The notes: generated by a model not told the origin, from the letters alone. Shown: positions 1 to 13,470, counted from the first letter of the stretch. The stretch is 64,000 nt of DNA from Lates calcarifer (GCF_001640805.2 NW_026115289.1:18735-82734), one strand, 5' to 3'. A program made the numbers and translations.

Positions 1-1985
1 AAATTTTGTGTGGTGAGGTTGTGGTGTTTTTCTCAGTACAGCTGTTTGCATGTCAAAACATGTTCGTTTTGGGTGTGCATGTCATTAGATAACTTCCTGG
101 TCCGTGCATCAACAGAAGACAAGTCCCTTTGTACACATGCAAAACAAATTTAATACAAAAAGGTTCTGCTCCATCTGTTGAACTAACCTTGGGGCATATG
201 AGACAAGCCACTTGATAAACACAGCAGAATTGTGTGGTTGGTTGATACCATACCACTGATATTATTGCTTTCACATTTTTCACTGTGGTTGTTTTAGCCC
301 ACATTTTTCATTACTGTACAAGAAACAGAACAAATGAATAAAATGACTTTATATTTTCCAAAGTGGCAAAGTCATTATAAACTCACTAATGTCTCACTAA
401 CATAGAAGATACATAAGACATGATATTCTAAAGTTACTGCTGTGTTACTCCAGTGTTGAGTAGGCCTTACACACTGTGAGCAGCACATATTCATATTCAG
501 ATTCATATTCACCTCACCATGTTTTTGTTTGTTTAGAGAAAGCTGCTTTGTATCAAAGGATACTGAACTTTAAAATGTGATTCTATGTCAAATGAGCCAA
601 AAATAATCTGATGTTTTAAAACTGGTGTCTTTAGGATAATGAAAACAAAAGGAACAGTTTAACATAGTTTTGTTTTGTGTGCTGAGGTTTTCTGATATGG
701 GAACCTGAAACTTTTGCCCTCTCAATTAAATAAATGTGAATGGAATTAGTTTTTGTTGCTTGAAGCATTGAAGCATTACAGTCAAGAGGAACATATTTTT
801 CCAGAAACAATGTGTCATTGCTCCACATACTTTACTTTCAACAGTTTTTACAGGTAACATTTTTTCAGATGAAAGTAGTTCCTATGAAATACAATGAAGT
901 TTAGAGACAGACTTTTAAAAATTTCAGCAGATAAAATCAAATCTATCTACTCGGCTAATAACCAGTGGAAAATGCAGTATGTTGGATGAAGAAACTTAAC
1001 TTAATCTTCTCAGGACCTTGATATTAACATTCTCTCTGGTGTTCAATAAAGGTCCATAATAATATAACCAAAGTATAGATACACAGCTTAGATTTGGTTC
1101 ATATGAGGTTAGAAATTGTTCCTAACATGTTGAGACCTGTTTCCTGGGAGTGCTGCAGCTTCATAGATGTATCAGATCATCATGTGTCTGTACAAATACT
1201 AGAGTTTGATGATTTAATTTTGTGACTAGCACTCAGGTTCTTACTTTGACCACTTTTATGTGGGGATATTGGGTGTAAGTGCTGCAATCATAAGATCACA
1301 AACTCCTGGCAGGTCTGTTAAGAAGATTACATTTAATTGTTTTTTTCAGTAAAGATGTTTAAAAATGTTTCAAAATTATTCCTTTCGTGTGTGCACATCA
1401 TTTATATGTTCTTTGTGCGTCTATCAATGGAAGAGTGCTCACCTTTGCACACATGCAAATAAACAAACTGATGCAAAAAGGATGCATGCTGTTTATCCTG
1501 AAGTGAAACTAACCTAAGGCATTCATGGGATGATTGATAACTTAATGGCCTAAGGTAGAAGGAGATGAGTTGAACAGCTCTTGTTACATGCACATACAGT
1601 TCAAGTCTTTGAGTAATTCCACAAAAAGTTTGAAGTTAGTATATTTTGTGTTATTTCTGTTTCAAGTAATTGAAAATTGCAAGTCATCACTGTCAAAATA
1701 GTGATCACTGTAGACTGACGTTGCCAAATCAGGCCAATAGAGTGGATGTCGGGCAAGTGCAAATCCATGTTCAGTGGTTAACTGCACGAAGGCCAATGTT
1801 GTCTGCTTTCTCAGACACTGACAAAATGGACAACAAAAAAATTATGAACACATTTGAAAAACTAAATATTTAGTTTATTGTACTCAACTAATTTATGTGC
1901 AATCATTTCAGCTCAGAAAGTCTCTGCCACAGTTAACTGTCACTTACAGTTGCATCTCTCTCCTCTCCTCTTCTCTCTGTTTCAG

Positions 1986-2281
1986 TGTGTGCCCCTCCCC
2001 ACACATACTGAGCAGAGCACAGACATATTGACAACTCCTTATGTTAAGTGCAATAAAAGCTTTCCAAAAAGTCTTATCAATTACTCTAAAACCAGATGGA
2101 CAGATGTCAGTACCAAATATCTGAAAGTTAGGTTAAAGAACCAAGATTTTTTAAACACAAGCAATCTGGCTCCTCTCCCATGGAGTGCAATAGTAAAAGG
2201 AGAATGGACGGATCAAAGGTGTAGGTTTAATATTGACATTGGTGGGGATATTAAAATAGTCTACAGGGCCAGCCCTGGTAG
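1986..2281 (+). CDS. Unrecognised exon-like open block in U1
   Basis: A pyrimidine-rich tract and TTTCAG precede an open 296-nt stretch, followed by TAG/GTAAGG, a strong donor. The frame is open (98 codons plus 2 nt) and begins CVPLPTHTEQSTDILTTPYV. It has motifs such as LAPLPWSAIVKGEW, CRFNIDIGG and a Tyr-Arg-Ala end. I do not recognise the family. It is antisense to the NUGGC-like units, and no partner exon was found in the unit. It lies in an insertion of about 1.26 kb absent from the gene B flank, so it may be a captured exon of another gene. Confidence 0.45.
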
Positions 2282-3234
2282 GTAAGGCTTTTTGCATGTA
2301 CTATCTCACATGTTAACAAGAAATGGCAAAGTAAATCCTATTAGTGATATTGGGTTAGGAAGGCAGGACTGAGAAGAAGCTCTGTTAACTATTTGTGTAC
2401 CAAGTATAATTACTGACAAAAACAACAATTCAGTACAAGCTGGATACTACCATCCCTACCAAATTCTACAGCCTTGGGGAAGATTTTGTTGCATTCAATA
2501 TATGTAACACAGAAAACATTCCTGACAAAAGAAGTAAACAACAAAATCCTCCAGTCACTTGTGATCATGTAACTTGAGCTTCTCCACAAATTAAATGACA
2601 CAGGAATATGTTAGCATACTACCCAGTAAGTTTAAACTAGCAAGTAAACTTATTAACCTACCACCACAGTGTTGCTTACCTCTTCTATGCATCACTGAGG
2701 GGAGGTAAAGGTGAGAGATACCCTTTATACAGGGGAGGAGTCTCAAACGTTCCACATATTGACTCTGAAAGCCTAACATGTCAGGTTATAACTATTTGAA
2801 CAGATTTTACAGTTGACAGGGATGTGAGATTATCAACAGTTGAGAGAAAGACTTATAAAATAAAACTCAAACAGTCTACTTGGCCAACAACCACTTGGTG
2901 TAAATGGAAAAACACACTGAGCACTCAGTTAGTGTGATGGCCTCAGGGTTGGCTCGATATTATCTTTCCTGGTTGTATTTGTCCTTTGTTCCAGGATATT
3001 GGTGGGTGGAACCGAAACCTTTTCAGAGATACAACACACCTGAGCAGCCTCTCCCTCTCTTCCTCTGATCTGAACTGATCTGTCATTTGTTTGTAGTTTG
3101 TGTTTCACTCTCACACAAAGACATTGCATACATACTGACCAGCTATAGACACACCTTCTTGTATTTAAGTCAAAACATTTCATAGGTGCGGACTCTGTGT
3201 TTTGTCTCATACGTTTGCTCTGTTTGCTCTCAAT

Positions 3235-3935
3235 TTTTCATGGCATGAATTCCACGAGATGCTAGAAATATTTGTTTGAGATACTGGTCCATGTAGACAT
3301 GATCACTTCACATAATCTGTGCAGATATTCATGCTGCTAGTCTTATGTTCTACCACATTGCAAAGGTTTTCAGATCTGACATGCTTTGTGACATGGTGTA
3401 TAATGGTGCTGGAAGTAGCCATTAGAAGACAGCAAACTGTGGCCAAGTGTGCCAAGAAAACTTTGCCCACACCGTTACACCACCACCACCACCAGACTGG
3501 ACTGTTGATACAAGACAGGTTGGGTCCATGGATTCATGTTGTTAATACCAAATTCCCATTCTACTATTTTCGAACCCCAGTAGAAATCCAGATTTCCTCA
3601 GACCTGGCTACTTCTCCTGTCTTCAACTGTCCAGTTTTGGTGAATCTGTGCCCACTGAACAGGTTCATTGTTTCTGTCTTTGGGACTGCCGTTCTCTGGA
3701 TGTTGTTTGTTTTTAACACCTTCATGAGTTGCTCCAGAGACTGACACACATTTTGATCACATTTTCCTCAATTCTTGTGTTCAATGTGAACATTATCCTC
3801 CTGACCTGTATCTTCATGATTTCTGTATTGCATTGTTGTCACATGATTAACTGATGGAATAATTGCACGAACAATCAGGTATACAGATGTCCATGATAAT
3901 GAGTGTATGTATTTAAGTAATTTGGGTGAACTGTG
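3235..3935 (-). mobile_element. Decayed Tc1-like transposon in U1
   Basis: The sequence resembles widespread fish Tc1-type elements: a CATGGCATGAATTCCACGAG end region, a CACCACCACCACCAGACTGG box, a TGGTGCTGGAAGTAGCCATT box, and an end resembling ACATGATTAACTGAT. The transposase would be on the minus strand and is fragmented. Open frames here on either strand are relics, not genes. Confidence 0.65.
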
Positions 3936-4738
3936 CTGCATAAAAAAATACATTGAGATCTGACTTCATTTCAGCAGGACAATCCACCCAATGAGTCCTA
4001 GGTACAAAAACGATTGTAACACAATTAAACTGTTTAGAGTCAAAGCTAAAATTGTATGTGTGTGTGTACAAATCTGCATACATGCATCTATTTACAAATT
4101 CTGTTTTGACACATATGACTAATTTACATGCCTAAACTAGTACCGTATAATTAATTCCAAAATAACTATATAATTACAATTGCTTGGACACAAAATGACA
4201 CTAAGTTATAAGTTCAATATAAGTTCATTTTAAATAGCTCCTGGAAAAATGTGTGGAAGAGGAGTAAGAAACATAATGTGGTGAATGTAACTAAAAATAC
4301 GTTGTTTACTATGTGTACTATGTTTACAGTCTGCCTATAATTTTGTTGTCCTGATTGCCTTTTCTGCAAAGTTACTATGTTGTACACACATCTATTGTGT
4401 GTCTGTCCATTCTGTAAAAGGAATCGCTGCTATGTTCTTTCTCCTTCCTTTTTTTTCAATTTTTTCCCACTTTAAGGGTGTTTTAGGGTGGTTTCCTTAC
4501 TCAAAATAAGGGTTAAAGGACAGAGGGTGTTGTATTTTGTACAGATTGTAAAGGCCCCTGAGGTAAATTTGTGATTTGTGATGATTAATAAAACCAACTT
4601 GACATTAGGACTGTTAGGTAAGACATAGGCAAGAACAAGGTTGGAAAAATCAGGTTTTAGGACTTTTTTTAAAACAACATTCTAAATATGAACCTATGAA
4701 ACTAAACCACATGTGGCACATTTCACTCAAAAATTAAC

Positions 4739-4744
4739 TTTATT
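4739..4744 (-). terminator. U1 copy of the polyadenylation signal
   Basis: Minus-strand AATAAA in the same context as the gene A signal, at the end of the U1 pseudogene 3' UTR. Confidence 0.4.
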
Positions 4745-6941
4745 GAGGTTCACTGGATAATATCAAATACAGTTTTGCATTCAGAATCTGTTCTTACTTT
4801 TACTTTTACTTTCTACTCTTTGGGTTCATGTTTAGGTTAGTAGCCATGAACATATACATATAAGGAACAGGGAGAGGGCCTTTCCTCCCTTCTCTCTGTC
4901 TCTTGGAAAAGTGAGGTCATTGAGTGAGAGCCCGATGTCTCGCTATAAATCGTAAAGATGACTAATATATATATATACTGATGTTGAGAGCTGTTGGGAG
5001 AGAGATCCATATTGGCTCGGATCCTCTCACAAGTTACTGCAGTGCTTGTTTTGATGCTGGACTTCTTTGCAATAAACTTCTATATGCAAGTAAGACAGTG
5101 TCAGCGGAGATCTTCTCTTCATCATCTTCACATCGTCACCATCTAATTTACCACAATAGTAAAATAATAAGTTGTATATAACTAAATGACTAAAAAGACT
5201 TTTCTCTCTTCTTCTATTTCTCACATGAACACACATAAAAAACATTATTTTCCTGTAAGCAAAAGTGTTTTCCTTAAACATGGTGGAGAAATAGTGATTC
5301 AAGATCATTACTTGAGAAATCCAACCCACAATCAAATCATTTATTCAAGGTTCAAGGTTTCATTTAAACAGCCATATAATCAGTGGTACTCCTATCCCAA
5401 TCATCAAACACTTGAGTCACAAAATAAAGTCATGGACAGAAAAAAAAAACTATTAAATCATTAAAAACACAAAGCCTCTGGGGCATTGGCAGAGACCAGT
5501 ACCATGTAGACCTTCACATGTCAGCCACCTGCCTCTGTACTATCATCAGTTAATGTCAATAATATCAGACCAAAAAAATCTAAAATCTCTCTACATTAAT
5601 TCACAAAAAAACAAAGTCAAAGTACATAACAAACCACCACTCAAAGAGAACAAAGATAATAACTTGATAAAAATAGCTGCGCACAAATCCAGAGACCTCA
5701 TGTCTGCGGGGACATTCAGTAGGTGATCAGGCCTCTGCTGTTTCTTTCCACTGAGCAAATCTAAAACACCTACCAGAGAGATAAACAGCAATGATAAAGA
5801 ACTGTCTCATCAACCATTACTTAACACTGAACTACAAATGTGAGGACAGCTGTTCACACTGGAAAACAAAATCCCATCGCCTGTTGGCGCATCCTTGGTT
5901 TGGATAAAGAGTTTGACTAGAACGTACCTGTTCCCATGTCATGGACTCAGTGCAGCTGCTGGACCGGGTGAATCAGCACACATGTAATTAAAAGTGTCAT
6001 TAATTATTGTTCAGAACAAAAATATCTCATAATTAAGGCCCTTTAAAACTCATTATGTAGACACAAACAAAAGTTTTACCTTACTGATGACATTTCTTCA
6101 TCCATGCAGGACTTCAGTTCATCATAATATCTCTTCACCATGCCAAGCTCTAATGAAAAATCTTTTAAAAGGTAAAATAAATTGGAAACCTGTTTATTTA
6201 TAAATATTAATTATATATTTACAAAATTGCTGGTGATCGATGCTTTTGTTTTGAAATGTTCTGTACCTGGGATTGAGTGATCATCTGTTTTGAGTGACAG
6301 CTCAATTGATCCCTTCAGAGTTCTCTCCAGTTCCTCCAGGATGAACGTCTAATCCAGCATCAAAACAACCCATTGTTACTTATCACTCACGCAACCAAAT
6401 ATTGTGTTAAAGATTAACTGAATCATATATGAATTAATGGTTTAGATGTGTGTTGAGACCGGGCAAAATGGTTCATTCATATAGGCAGATTTGTGTTTTA
6501 GAATAATAACAATATTTGCACATCTATGACAGTGACTGCAGTGTTTAAGTAGCAAAAGCAACTTTTAGAGTGGTGTATATTCCTCTTTAATACATACAAT
6601 ACTTTAATACAGAAAACACCTTCATGTAGATGATGAACTACAATCTTGGACAAAGATAAAGATGTGCAGCACAACATGTTTTACTACTGTATATCAACAT
6701 TCTGTTTCATATTATAAAATGTGACAAACCTTCAGTTCATCCAGTTGTCTCAACATCTCATTTTTGGCCATGTCAAACATAGTGTCCTTTGAGTCATGTA
6801 CATGCTTCTCAATAGTGTCCCTCATGTTTTTCAGCGTGTCCTGTCCTCTAAATTTTGCTGCTTCTACAATAAAACAGGAAAAAGTTGTCAAATGTCTGCA
6901 CAGTCATGATGAATGTACATGTCTATTATTATGATGACAGG

Positions 6942-6949
<8 letters not shown>

Positions 6950-6981
<32 letters not shown>

Positions 6982-7034
6982 ATACAGAAAGTAATACTAG
7001 TAAAGTAATACAGAAGATATATATATATATATAC
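6950..7034. repeat. TA microsatellites beside exon 17, U1
   Basis: There are two TA runs (about 6,950-6,978 and 7,018-7,032). The second abuts the exon 17 donor, which therefore reads GTATAT on the minus strand. Confidence 0.85.
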
Positions 7035-7301
7035 TTGTGTAGCAGTCTTGCATTTCTTTCTCGATTGTCTCGATCAGACTGTTGTAAATTGTTTTCTTAC
7101 TTTCCTGGATAATTTTGTTGACTCTTGTCTTAATTTTTTCCTCCTTAAAGAGAAAACATAAAGTATGAACAAACAAACAAACAAGGTAATTCAAATAAGG
7201 CTACTCTTTTTTCATAAAAAAAACAACAACTTAGTTTTACCTCAAAAGCAGTGAATTATTTAAACAGATTTGCAGCCTATTTTCCACCTGGTGGGGGTGG
7301 A

Positions 7302-7753
7302 TATACACTCACTGGTCAGTTTATCAGTTACACCTGGCAAGTACCGGGTTGGAACCCTTTTGCCTTTAGCACTGCCTTAGCTCTTCATGGCATAGATTCA
7401 ACAAGGTGCTGGAAACATTCCTCAGAGATTTTGGTCCATAATGACATAGTATTTGCACATCCATGATGTGAATCTCCCATTCCACCACATCCCAAAGGAG
7501 CTCTATTGTAGATCCCTGTAGATCAGCAATTTCTGAACTACTCAGACCAGCCCATCTGGCACCAACAACCAGCCACATTCAAAGTCACTTAAATCACCTT
7601 TCTTCCCCATTTTGATGCTCGATTTGAACTTCAGCAGATTATCTTGACCATGTGTACATGCTTAAATACATTGAGTTGCTGCCATGTGAATGGCTGATTA
7701 GACATTTGCATTAATTAACAGGTGTACCTAATAAAGAGGCTGTTGAGTGTATA
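7302..7753. mobile_element. Internally deleted Tc1-like element in intron 16, U1
   Basis: The ends TACACTCACTGGTCAGTTTA and the inverse of TAAAGAGGCTGTTGAGTGTA form imperfect terminal inverted repeats flanked by TA, the Tc1/mariner target. The 450-bp interior keeps transposase-derived pieces (CTTTCTTCCCCATTTTGATG, GGCACCAACAACCAGCCAC) but no full frame, so it is non-autonomous. Confidence 0.75.
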
Positions 7754-9755
7754 TTTTGCCCACTCAGACTATAGACAAAAAATGTTTATATATCCCCATT
7801 CGTAAATTAAAAACATTTAATGTTTATAGTTAGATACAGCTAATCGTGTATCTAGATGATTAGATGTATCTAATCATGTGGATACAGCTCCTGACCTGTA
7901 TCTACATGTTTTAATGCTCTGTACTGCTGCCAAATGATTGGCTGACTGGCAGAGATAGGAGTTACACATGTGCAAGTCTCAAATAAATTTGGTGAGAATC
8001 AAGTGAGACAGAGAGAGATATGTGTTTAATTAAACTGTTTGATAAGAGACTAATGGGTAGGATGATAATATTCTGGTGTTTTACCTCTGTCTGAAGAAAA
8101 ATCAGTTGCAGTTCGACATCTTTATACTTTGGAATCAACTTCTGTGTGTCAAGTGAAAATGTTTTGATGACTCCGTTGAATGGTCCACATTTTGCGTCAT
8201 TTCTGAAAAATGTTTACAAGTTGAAATGTTTTGTATAATTATTATGTAATATGGATTAATTGAATAAAGTAGAATTTGTTAATTCTAGACATCCTCTGGA
8301 GTTTGTAAATGTTCCAACAAAAGCTTTTGTGTCTTCATTAAGTCATTTCTTACGGGAAGGTCCTCCTGAAGTTTTCATCAATGCTGTTAGTCAGGCGTGA
8401 ACTTAACTTCATGTTGATATTTATTTGCTTCCCTTTTTTTGGTTTGTGGGTGCCTTTTTTCTCAACTATACACCTCAGTGTCCTGTGAAAAGCTGCATTT
8501 GATTTGTTTTTCTGAAACAAAACAGGAACATACATCTTTAAAGACATATTCGTATTAAGTGCAAGATCAATTGCTTCAATCAAAGTCTAATCAAAATACA
8601 TACAGGATGTAAGATGGACTTCAAGTTTCCTTCACATCAACTTTTTGATTTTTCAACCCCCTCAACAAGACATTTTTCAAAAGCCTCATAAGCCTCTTCC
8701 ATGGGTTTTCGGACTCTATCAAGTTCATGTTTCATGGTTGCTTCAAGCTTTGCACACACATCTGTTTTTATGCCAGCCTGAAATCAAACACAGGTTTATT
8801 TATGAAATTCTGTTGGTCATGTGTATGACTGCCCTTTAATTACTGTGGTTATGCAGCCTCTCTGAAGTAACTAAAACTTCAACTACCTTTAAGGCTAAAA
8901 TTTTTTATAAGTGACATTTCATGTGGACTCTTTCAGTATTTAATTGACATTAAAACATAGTTACTCCACAAGTCAGTAAGAAGCCAGGCATTTGACATAT
9001 CCATACTTTCAATGCAGTGAGTGTAGTTAACATATTTGACATGAATTTGTTATGTGACCTACCTCTTCTCTGCATCTTGCCCCTTGAATCAGAGACAGAA
9101 TCCCGTAAGCTCCAGACACATAGTTTAATGTCTCTGAGTGACAGTCATTGAGATCTTGCAGAAATTCCTGAAGTTGGGGTATTTCTGTAAAATGGAAATT
9201 TAGTTTGTATTTTACATATTTTTCTTTAAATTATAAGTCATTCTTATTTGAAATAAAGTGCTTAAAGTAAATATGTATTTGAGCTCCACATTTTCTGTCA
9301 TGGAGACTTCACCTACCAGTTTCTTCTGGCTTCAGACGTTTCCCTTCTGGAAACTCTGTGGAGCTCACTGTGAACACTTTGAAACAGTCCTCACTGAAGT
9401 GTTTCTGAAAAAAAGGGCTTTGATTTTGATGCAAGCTTGTCACTGTAGACAATCTTTGTCTTACATTTTCTGTCAGTCTATGTAGCTCACCTTAATCTTG
9501 CTTTTTTTCCTGAATTCTCTGATCACTTTTGTCTTGGCTTTCTTGTTTCTTTCAGATATGCGATCAGCTGCTGAACTAAAAGCAAAGACTTTTTTTTATC
9601 AAGTGGCACATTCTACAGTAAGTCAGGTAAGGATTTCTGATGATTCCCTGTCACGCTCGCGGATGTGTCATCAACTCAAGTTACTGAAGTGGTAATTAGT
9701 CAGTAAAACAAGACATATGATGGCACAATCGTCACAATAAACAAGTTGAAATTAA

Positions 9756-10540
9756 CTGTTTGTATCAACCTGCAGTTCATGGGTTGGCACAAGGAAATTT
9801 TCAAACTGATCTGTATAGACTTGATTAACTGGTAGAGCTGGTGGCTGATGTAACAATGTTCTCTATATAATGTTTAGTTGAAAGGTTGAGAAGATTGTGC
9901 TGTGACTGTATCATTAATTGTTGTCAGTCAGTTGATTTATAGATGGTGGTCATACATTTTTAATGACAACTTGTTTGGTCACTTTCACTCTCTTTACTGC
10001 TGTGCTGCTCTAAAGAACCATGTCTGCAACATGTCAGGAAAAGCAGCAAAGGTTCTCTTTGGTAAAGTAAAAATAGAGACCACTGACCAGTTTCTATTGA
10101 CTTTTTGTATTGTTTGTATTAGAAGAAAACACAACTGTATTTCATAAGTAAGCTGCAGATGGAGGAGCTATTCAGAGATCACACTGACTCATTCACGTCA
10201 CTGTCATGTTTTAAAACTGGTTTGGTAACTTTGATGAAAAAACCTCTCATATTACAACATTACAGCTGAAAAAGTCAACAGCAACAATATGTTTCCATAA
10301 AGAGTGTTTCATTACTCAGGACAAGCCACTGATTATTTACTGTAAACAGTTTTTAAAGGCACAATTTCTTCACAAGACTGTGGTTCCTGTAAAATACAGG
10401 TGAGAGGGAAATCAGATAAAACTGAAACTATATACTTATATAAGTATATATAATATAGGTTTAAATGGAAAAATATAGCATGTTCTCTTGTAATTTGGGT
10501 GAACTGAACTGAACTTTCTCAGGATCTTGATATTGACGTA
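9756..10540. other. Left end of unit U2 (no gene seen)
   Basis: 785 bp that follows the unit junction. From about 10,120 on it resembles the gene B 3' flank near 41,430. Equivalent stretches are 20,261-21,050 and 22,970-23,760. Short open frames here show no recognisable protein. Confidence 0.6.
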
Positions 10541-13470
10541 ACAGTTCTAACTTTTGTGTGGTGAGGTTGTGGTGTTTTTCTCAGTACAGCTGTTTGCATA
10601 TCAAAAGGTGTTCGTTTATGGGTGTGCATGTCATTAGATAACTTCCTGGTCCATGCATCAACAGAAGAGAACTTCCTTTGCACACATGCAAAACAAACAA
10701 ATTTATACAAAAAGGTTCTGCTCCATCTGTTGAACTAACCTTGGGGCATATGAGACAAGCCACTTGATAAACACAGCAGAATTGTGTGGTTGGTTGATAC
10801 CATACCACTGATATTATTGCTTTCACATTTTTCACTGTGATTGTTTTAGCCCACATTTTTCATTACTGTACAAGAAACAGAACAAATGAATAAAATGACT
10901 TTATATTTTCCAAAGCGGCAAAGTCATTATAAAGTCACTAATGTCTCACTAACATAGAAGATACATGAGACATGATATTCTAAAGTTACTGCTGTGTTAC
11001 TCCAGTGTTGAGTAGGCCTTACACACTGTGAGCAGCACATATTCATATTCAGATTCATATTCACCTCACCATGTTTTTGTTTGTTTAGAGAAAGCTGCTT
11101 TGTATCAAAGGATACTGAACTTTAAAATGTGATTCTATGTCAAATGAGCCAAAAATAATCTGATGTTTTAAAACTGGTGTCTTTAGGATAATGAAAACAA
11201 AAGGAACAGTTTAACATAGTTTTGTTTTGTGTGCTGAGGTTTTCTGATATGGGAACCTGAAACTTTTGCCCTCTCAATTAAATAAATGTGAATGGAATTA
11301 GTTTTTGTTGCTTGAAGCATTGAAGCATTACAGCCAACAGGAACATATTTTTCCAGAAACAATGTGTCATTGCTCCACATACTTTACTTTCAACAGTTTT
11401 TACAGGTAACATTTTTTCGGATGAAAGTAGTTCCTATGAAATACAATGAAGTTTAGAGACAGACTTTTAAAAATTTCAGCAGATAAAATCAAATCTACCT
11501 ACTCGGCTAATAACCAGTGGAAAATGCAGTATGTTGGATGAAGAAACTTAACTTAATCTTCTCAGGACCTTGATATTAACATTCTCTCTGGTGTTCAATA
11601 AAGGTCCATAATAATATAACCAAAGTATAGATACACAGCTTAGATTTGGTTCATATGAGGTTAGAAATTGTTCCTAACATGTTGAGACCTGTTTCCTGGG
11701 AGTGCTGCAGCTTCATAGATGTATCAGATCATCATGTGTCTGTACAAATACTAGAGTTTGATGATTTAATTTTGTGACTAGCACTCAGGTTCTTACTTTG
11801 ACCACTTTTATGTGGGGATATTGGGTGTAAGTGCTGCAATCATAAGATCACAAACTCCTGGCAGGTCTGTTAAGAAGATTACATTTAATTGTTTTTGTGT
11901 AAGATGTTTAAAAATGTTTCAAAATTATTCCTTTCGTGTGTGCACATCATTTATATGTTCTTTGTGCGTCTATCAATGGAAGAGTGCTCACCTTTGCACA
12001 CATGCAAATAAACAAACTGATGCAAAAAGGATGCACGCTGTTTATCCTGAAGTGAAACTAACCTAATGCATTCTTGGGATGATTGATAACTTAATGGCCT
12101 AAGGTAGAAGGAGATGAGTTGAACAGCTCTTGTTACATGCACATACAGTTCAAGTCTTTGAGTAATTCCACAAAAAGTTTGAAGTTAGTATATTTTGTGT
12201 TATTTCTGTTTCAAGTAATTGAAAATTGCAAGTTATCACTGTCAAAATAGTGATCACTGTAGACTGACGTTGCCAAATCAGGCCAATAGAGTGGATGTCG
12301 GGCAAGTGCAAATCCATGTTCAGTGGTTAACTGCACGAAGGCCAATGTTGTCTGCTTTCTCAGACACTGAGAAAATGGACAACAAAAAAATTATGAACGC
12401 ATTTGAAAAACTAAATATTTAGTTTATTGTACTCAACTAATTTATGTGCAATCATTTCAGCTCAGAAAGTCTCTGCCACAGTTAACTGTCACTTACAGTT
12501 GCATCTCTCTCCTCTCCTCTTCTGTCTGTTTCAGTGTGTGCCCCTCCCCACACATACTGAGCAGAGCACAGACATATTGACAACTCCTTATGTTAAGTGC
12601 AATAAAAGCTTTCCAAAAAGTCTTATCAATTACTCTAAATCCAGATGGACAGATGTCAGTACCAAATATCTGAAAGTTAGGTTAAAGAACCAAGATTTTT
12701 TAAACACAAGCAATCTGGCTCCTCTCCCATGGAGTGCAATAGTAAAAGGAGAATGGACGGATCAAAGGTGTAGGTTTAATATTGACATTGGTGGGGATAT
12801 TAAAATAGTCTACAGGGCCAGCCCTGGTAGGTAAGGCTTTTTGCATGTACTATCTCACATGTTAACAAGAAATGGCAAAGTAAATCCTATTAGTGATATT
12901 GGGTTAGGAAGGCAGGACTGAGAAGAAGCTGTTAACTATTTGTGTACCAAGTATAATTACTGACAAAAACAACAATTCAGTACAAGCTGGATACTACCAT
13001 CCCTACCAAATTCTACAGCCTTGGGGAAGATTTTGTTGCATTCAATATATGTAACACAGAAAACATTCCTGACAAAAGAAGTAAACAACAAAATCCTCCA
13101 GTCACTTGTGATCATGTAACTTGAGCTTCTCCACAAATTAAATGACACAGGAATATGTTAGCATACTACCCAGTAAGTTTAAACTAGCAAGTAAACTTAT
13201 TAACCTACCACCACAGTGTTGCTTACCTCTTCTATGCATCACTGAGGGGAGGTAAAGGTGAGAGATACCCTTTATACAGGGGAGGAGTCTCAAACGTTCC
13301 ACATATTGACTCTGAAAGCCTAACATGTCAGGTTATAACTATTTGAACAGATTTTACAGTTGACAGGGATGTGAGATTATCAACAGTTGAGAGAAAGACT
13401 TATAAAATAAAACTAAAACAGTCTACTTGGCCAACAACCACTTGGTGTAAATGGAAAAACACACTGAGCA
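10120..13470. repeat. Nested diverged repeats within the unit's 3' flank
   Basis: Within U2, stretches near 10,140-10,700, 11,040-12,060 and 13,330-13,460 resemble each other and the gene B flank at 41,400-42,660. Shared landmarks are a TTTGCACACATGCAAA-type box, a TCTCAGGA-CTTGATATT box and a TTGGCCAACAACCACT-like box. Equivalents occur at 1-2,910 and 23,330-26,680. Divergence shows these are older than the 10.5-kb amplification. Confidence 0.5.
12535..12830 (+). CDS. Unrecognised exon-like open block in U2
   Basis: Second copy of the 296-nt block, with acceptor, donor and frame kept. Within the exon it differs from U1 by a Ser for Thr change after NYSK. It is antisense to the pseudogene copy. 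Confidence 0.45.

Larger units (their letters stand above)
5716..9575 (-). pseudogene. U1: headless NUGGC-like pseudogene, exons 11-22
   Basis: Exons by homology are 9575-9491, 9404-9317, 9184-9063, 8777-8604, 8511-8354, 8202-8085, 7143-7035, 6863-6730, 6348-6267, 6149-6080, 5958-5928 and 5760-5716. Splice sites are kept, but there is no promoter, no exons 1-10 and hence no GTPase domain. Exon 14 contains an in-frame TGA at 8637-8639 where gene A reads TCA. The exon 17 donor has become GTATAT through a TA microsatellite. An AATAAA (forward 4,739-4,744) remains downstream. Likely a dead partial duplicate, although a transcript reading through from a full-length gene cannot be excluded. Confidence 0.85.
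1..9755. repeat. Tandem unit U1 (left end outside window)
   Basis: This is the first visible copy of a roughly 10.5-kb tandem unit. It contains 3' flank, a plus-strand exon-like block, a Tc1 relic, the 3' UTR and exons 22-11 of a headless NUGGC-like copy. The right boundary, TTGAAATTAA then CTGTTTG, recurs at 20,260 and 22,969. The window starts inside the unit, so the array may extend further left. Confidence 0.9.

Noticed and set aside
1670..1873. 67-codon plus-strand frame ahead of the exon-like block
   Set aside because: It ends in a stop before the acceptor, has no domain and lies in AT-rich DNA; not enough to join it to the 1,986 exon.
3319..3744. A 141-codon plus-strand frame repeated in U1, U2 and U4
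   Set aside because: It is antisense to a decayed Tc1-like transposon, contains a simple CAC run read as His, and has no splice or domain support.
7251..7578. Frames on both strands in intron 16
   Set aside because: They fall within the internally deleted Tc1-like element and keep only fragments of transposase-derived sequence.
9258..9485. Plus-strand 75-codon frame repeated in all units
   Set aside because: It is the antisense shadow of exon 12 of the NUGGC-like copies.
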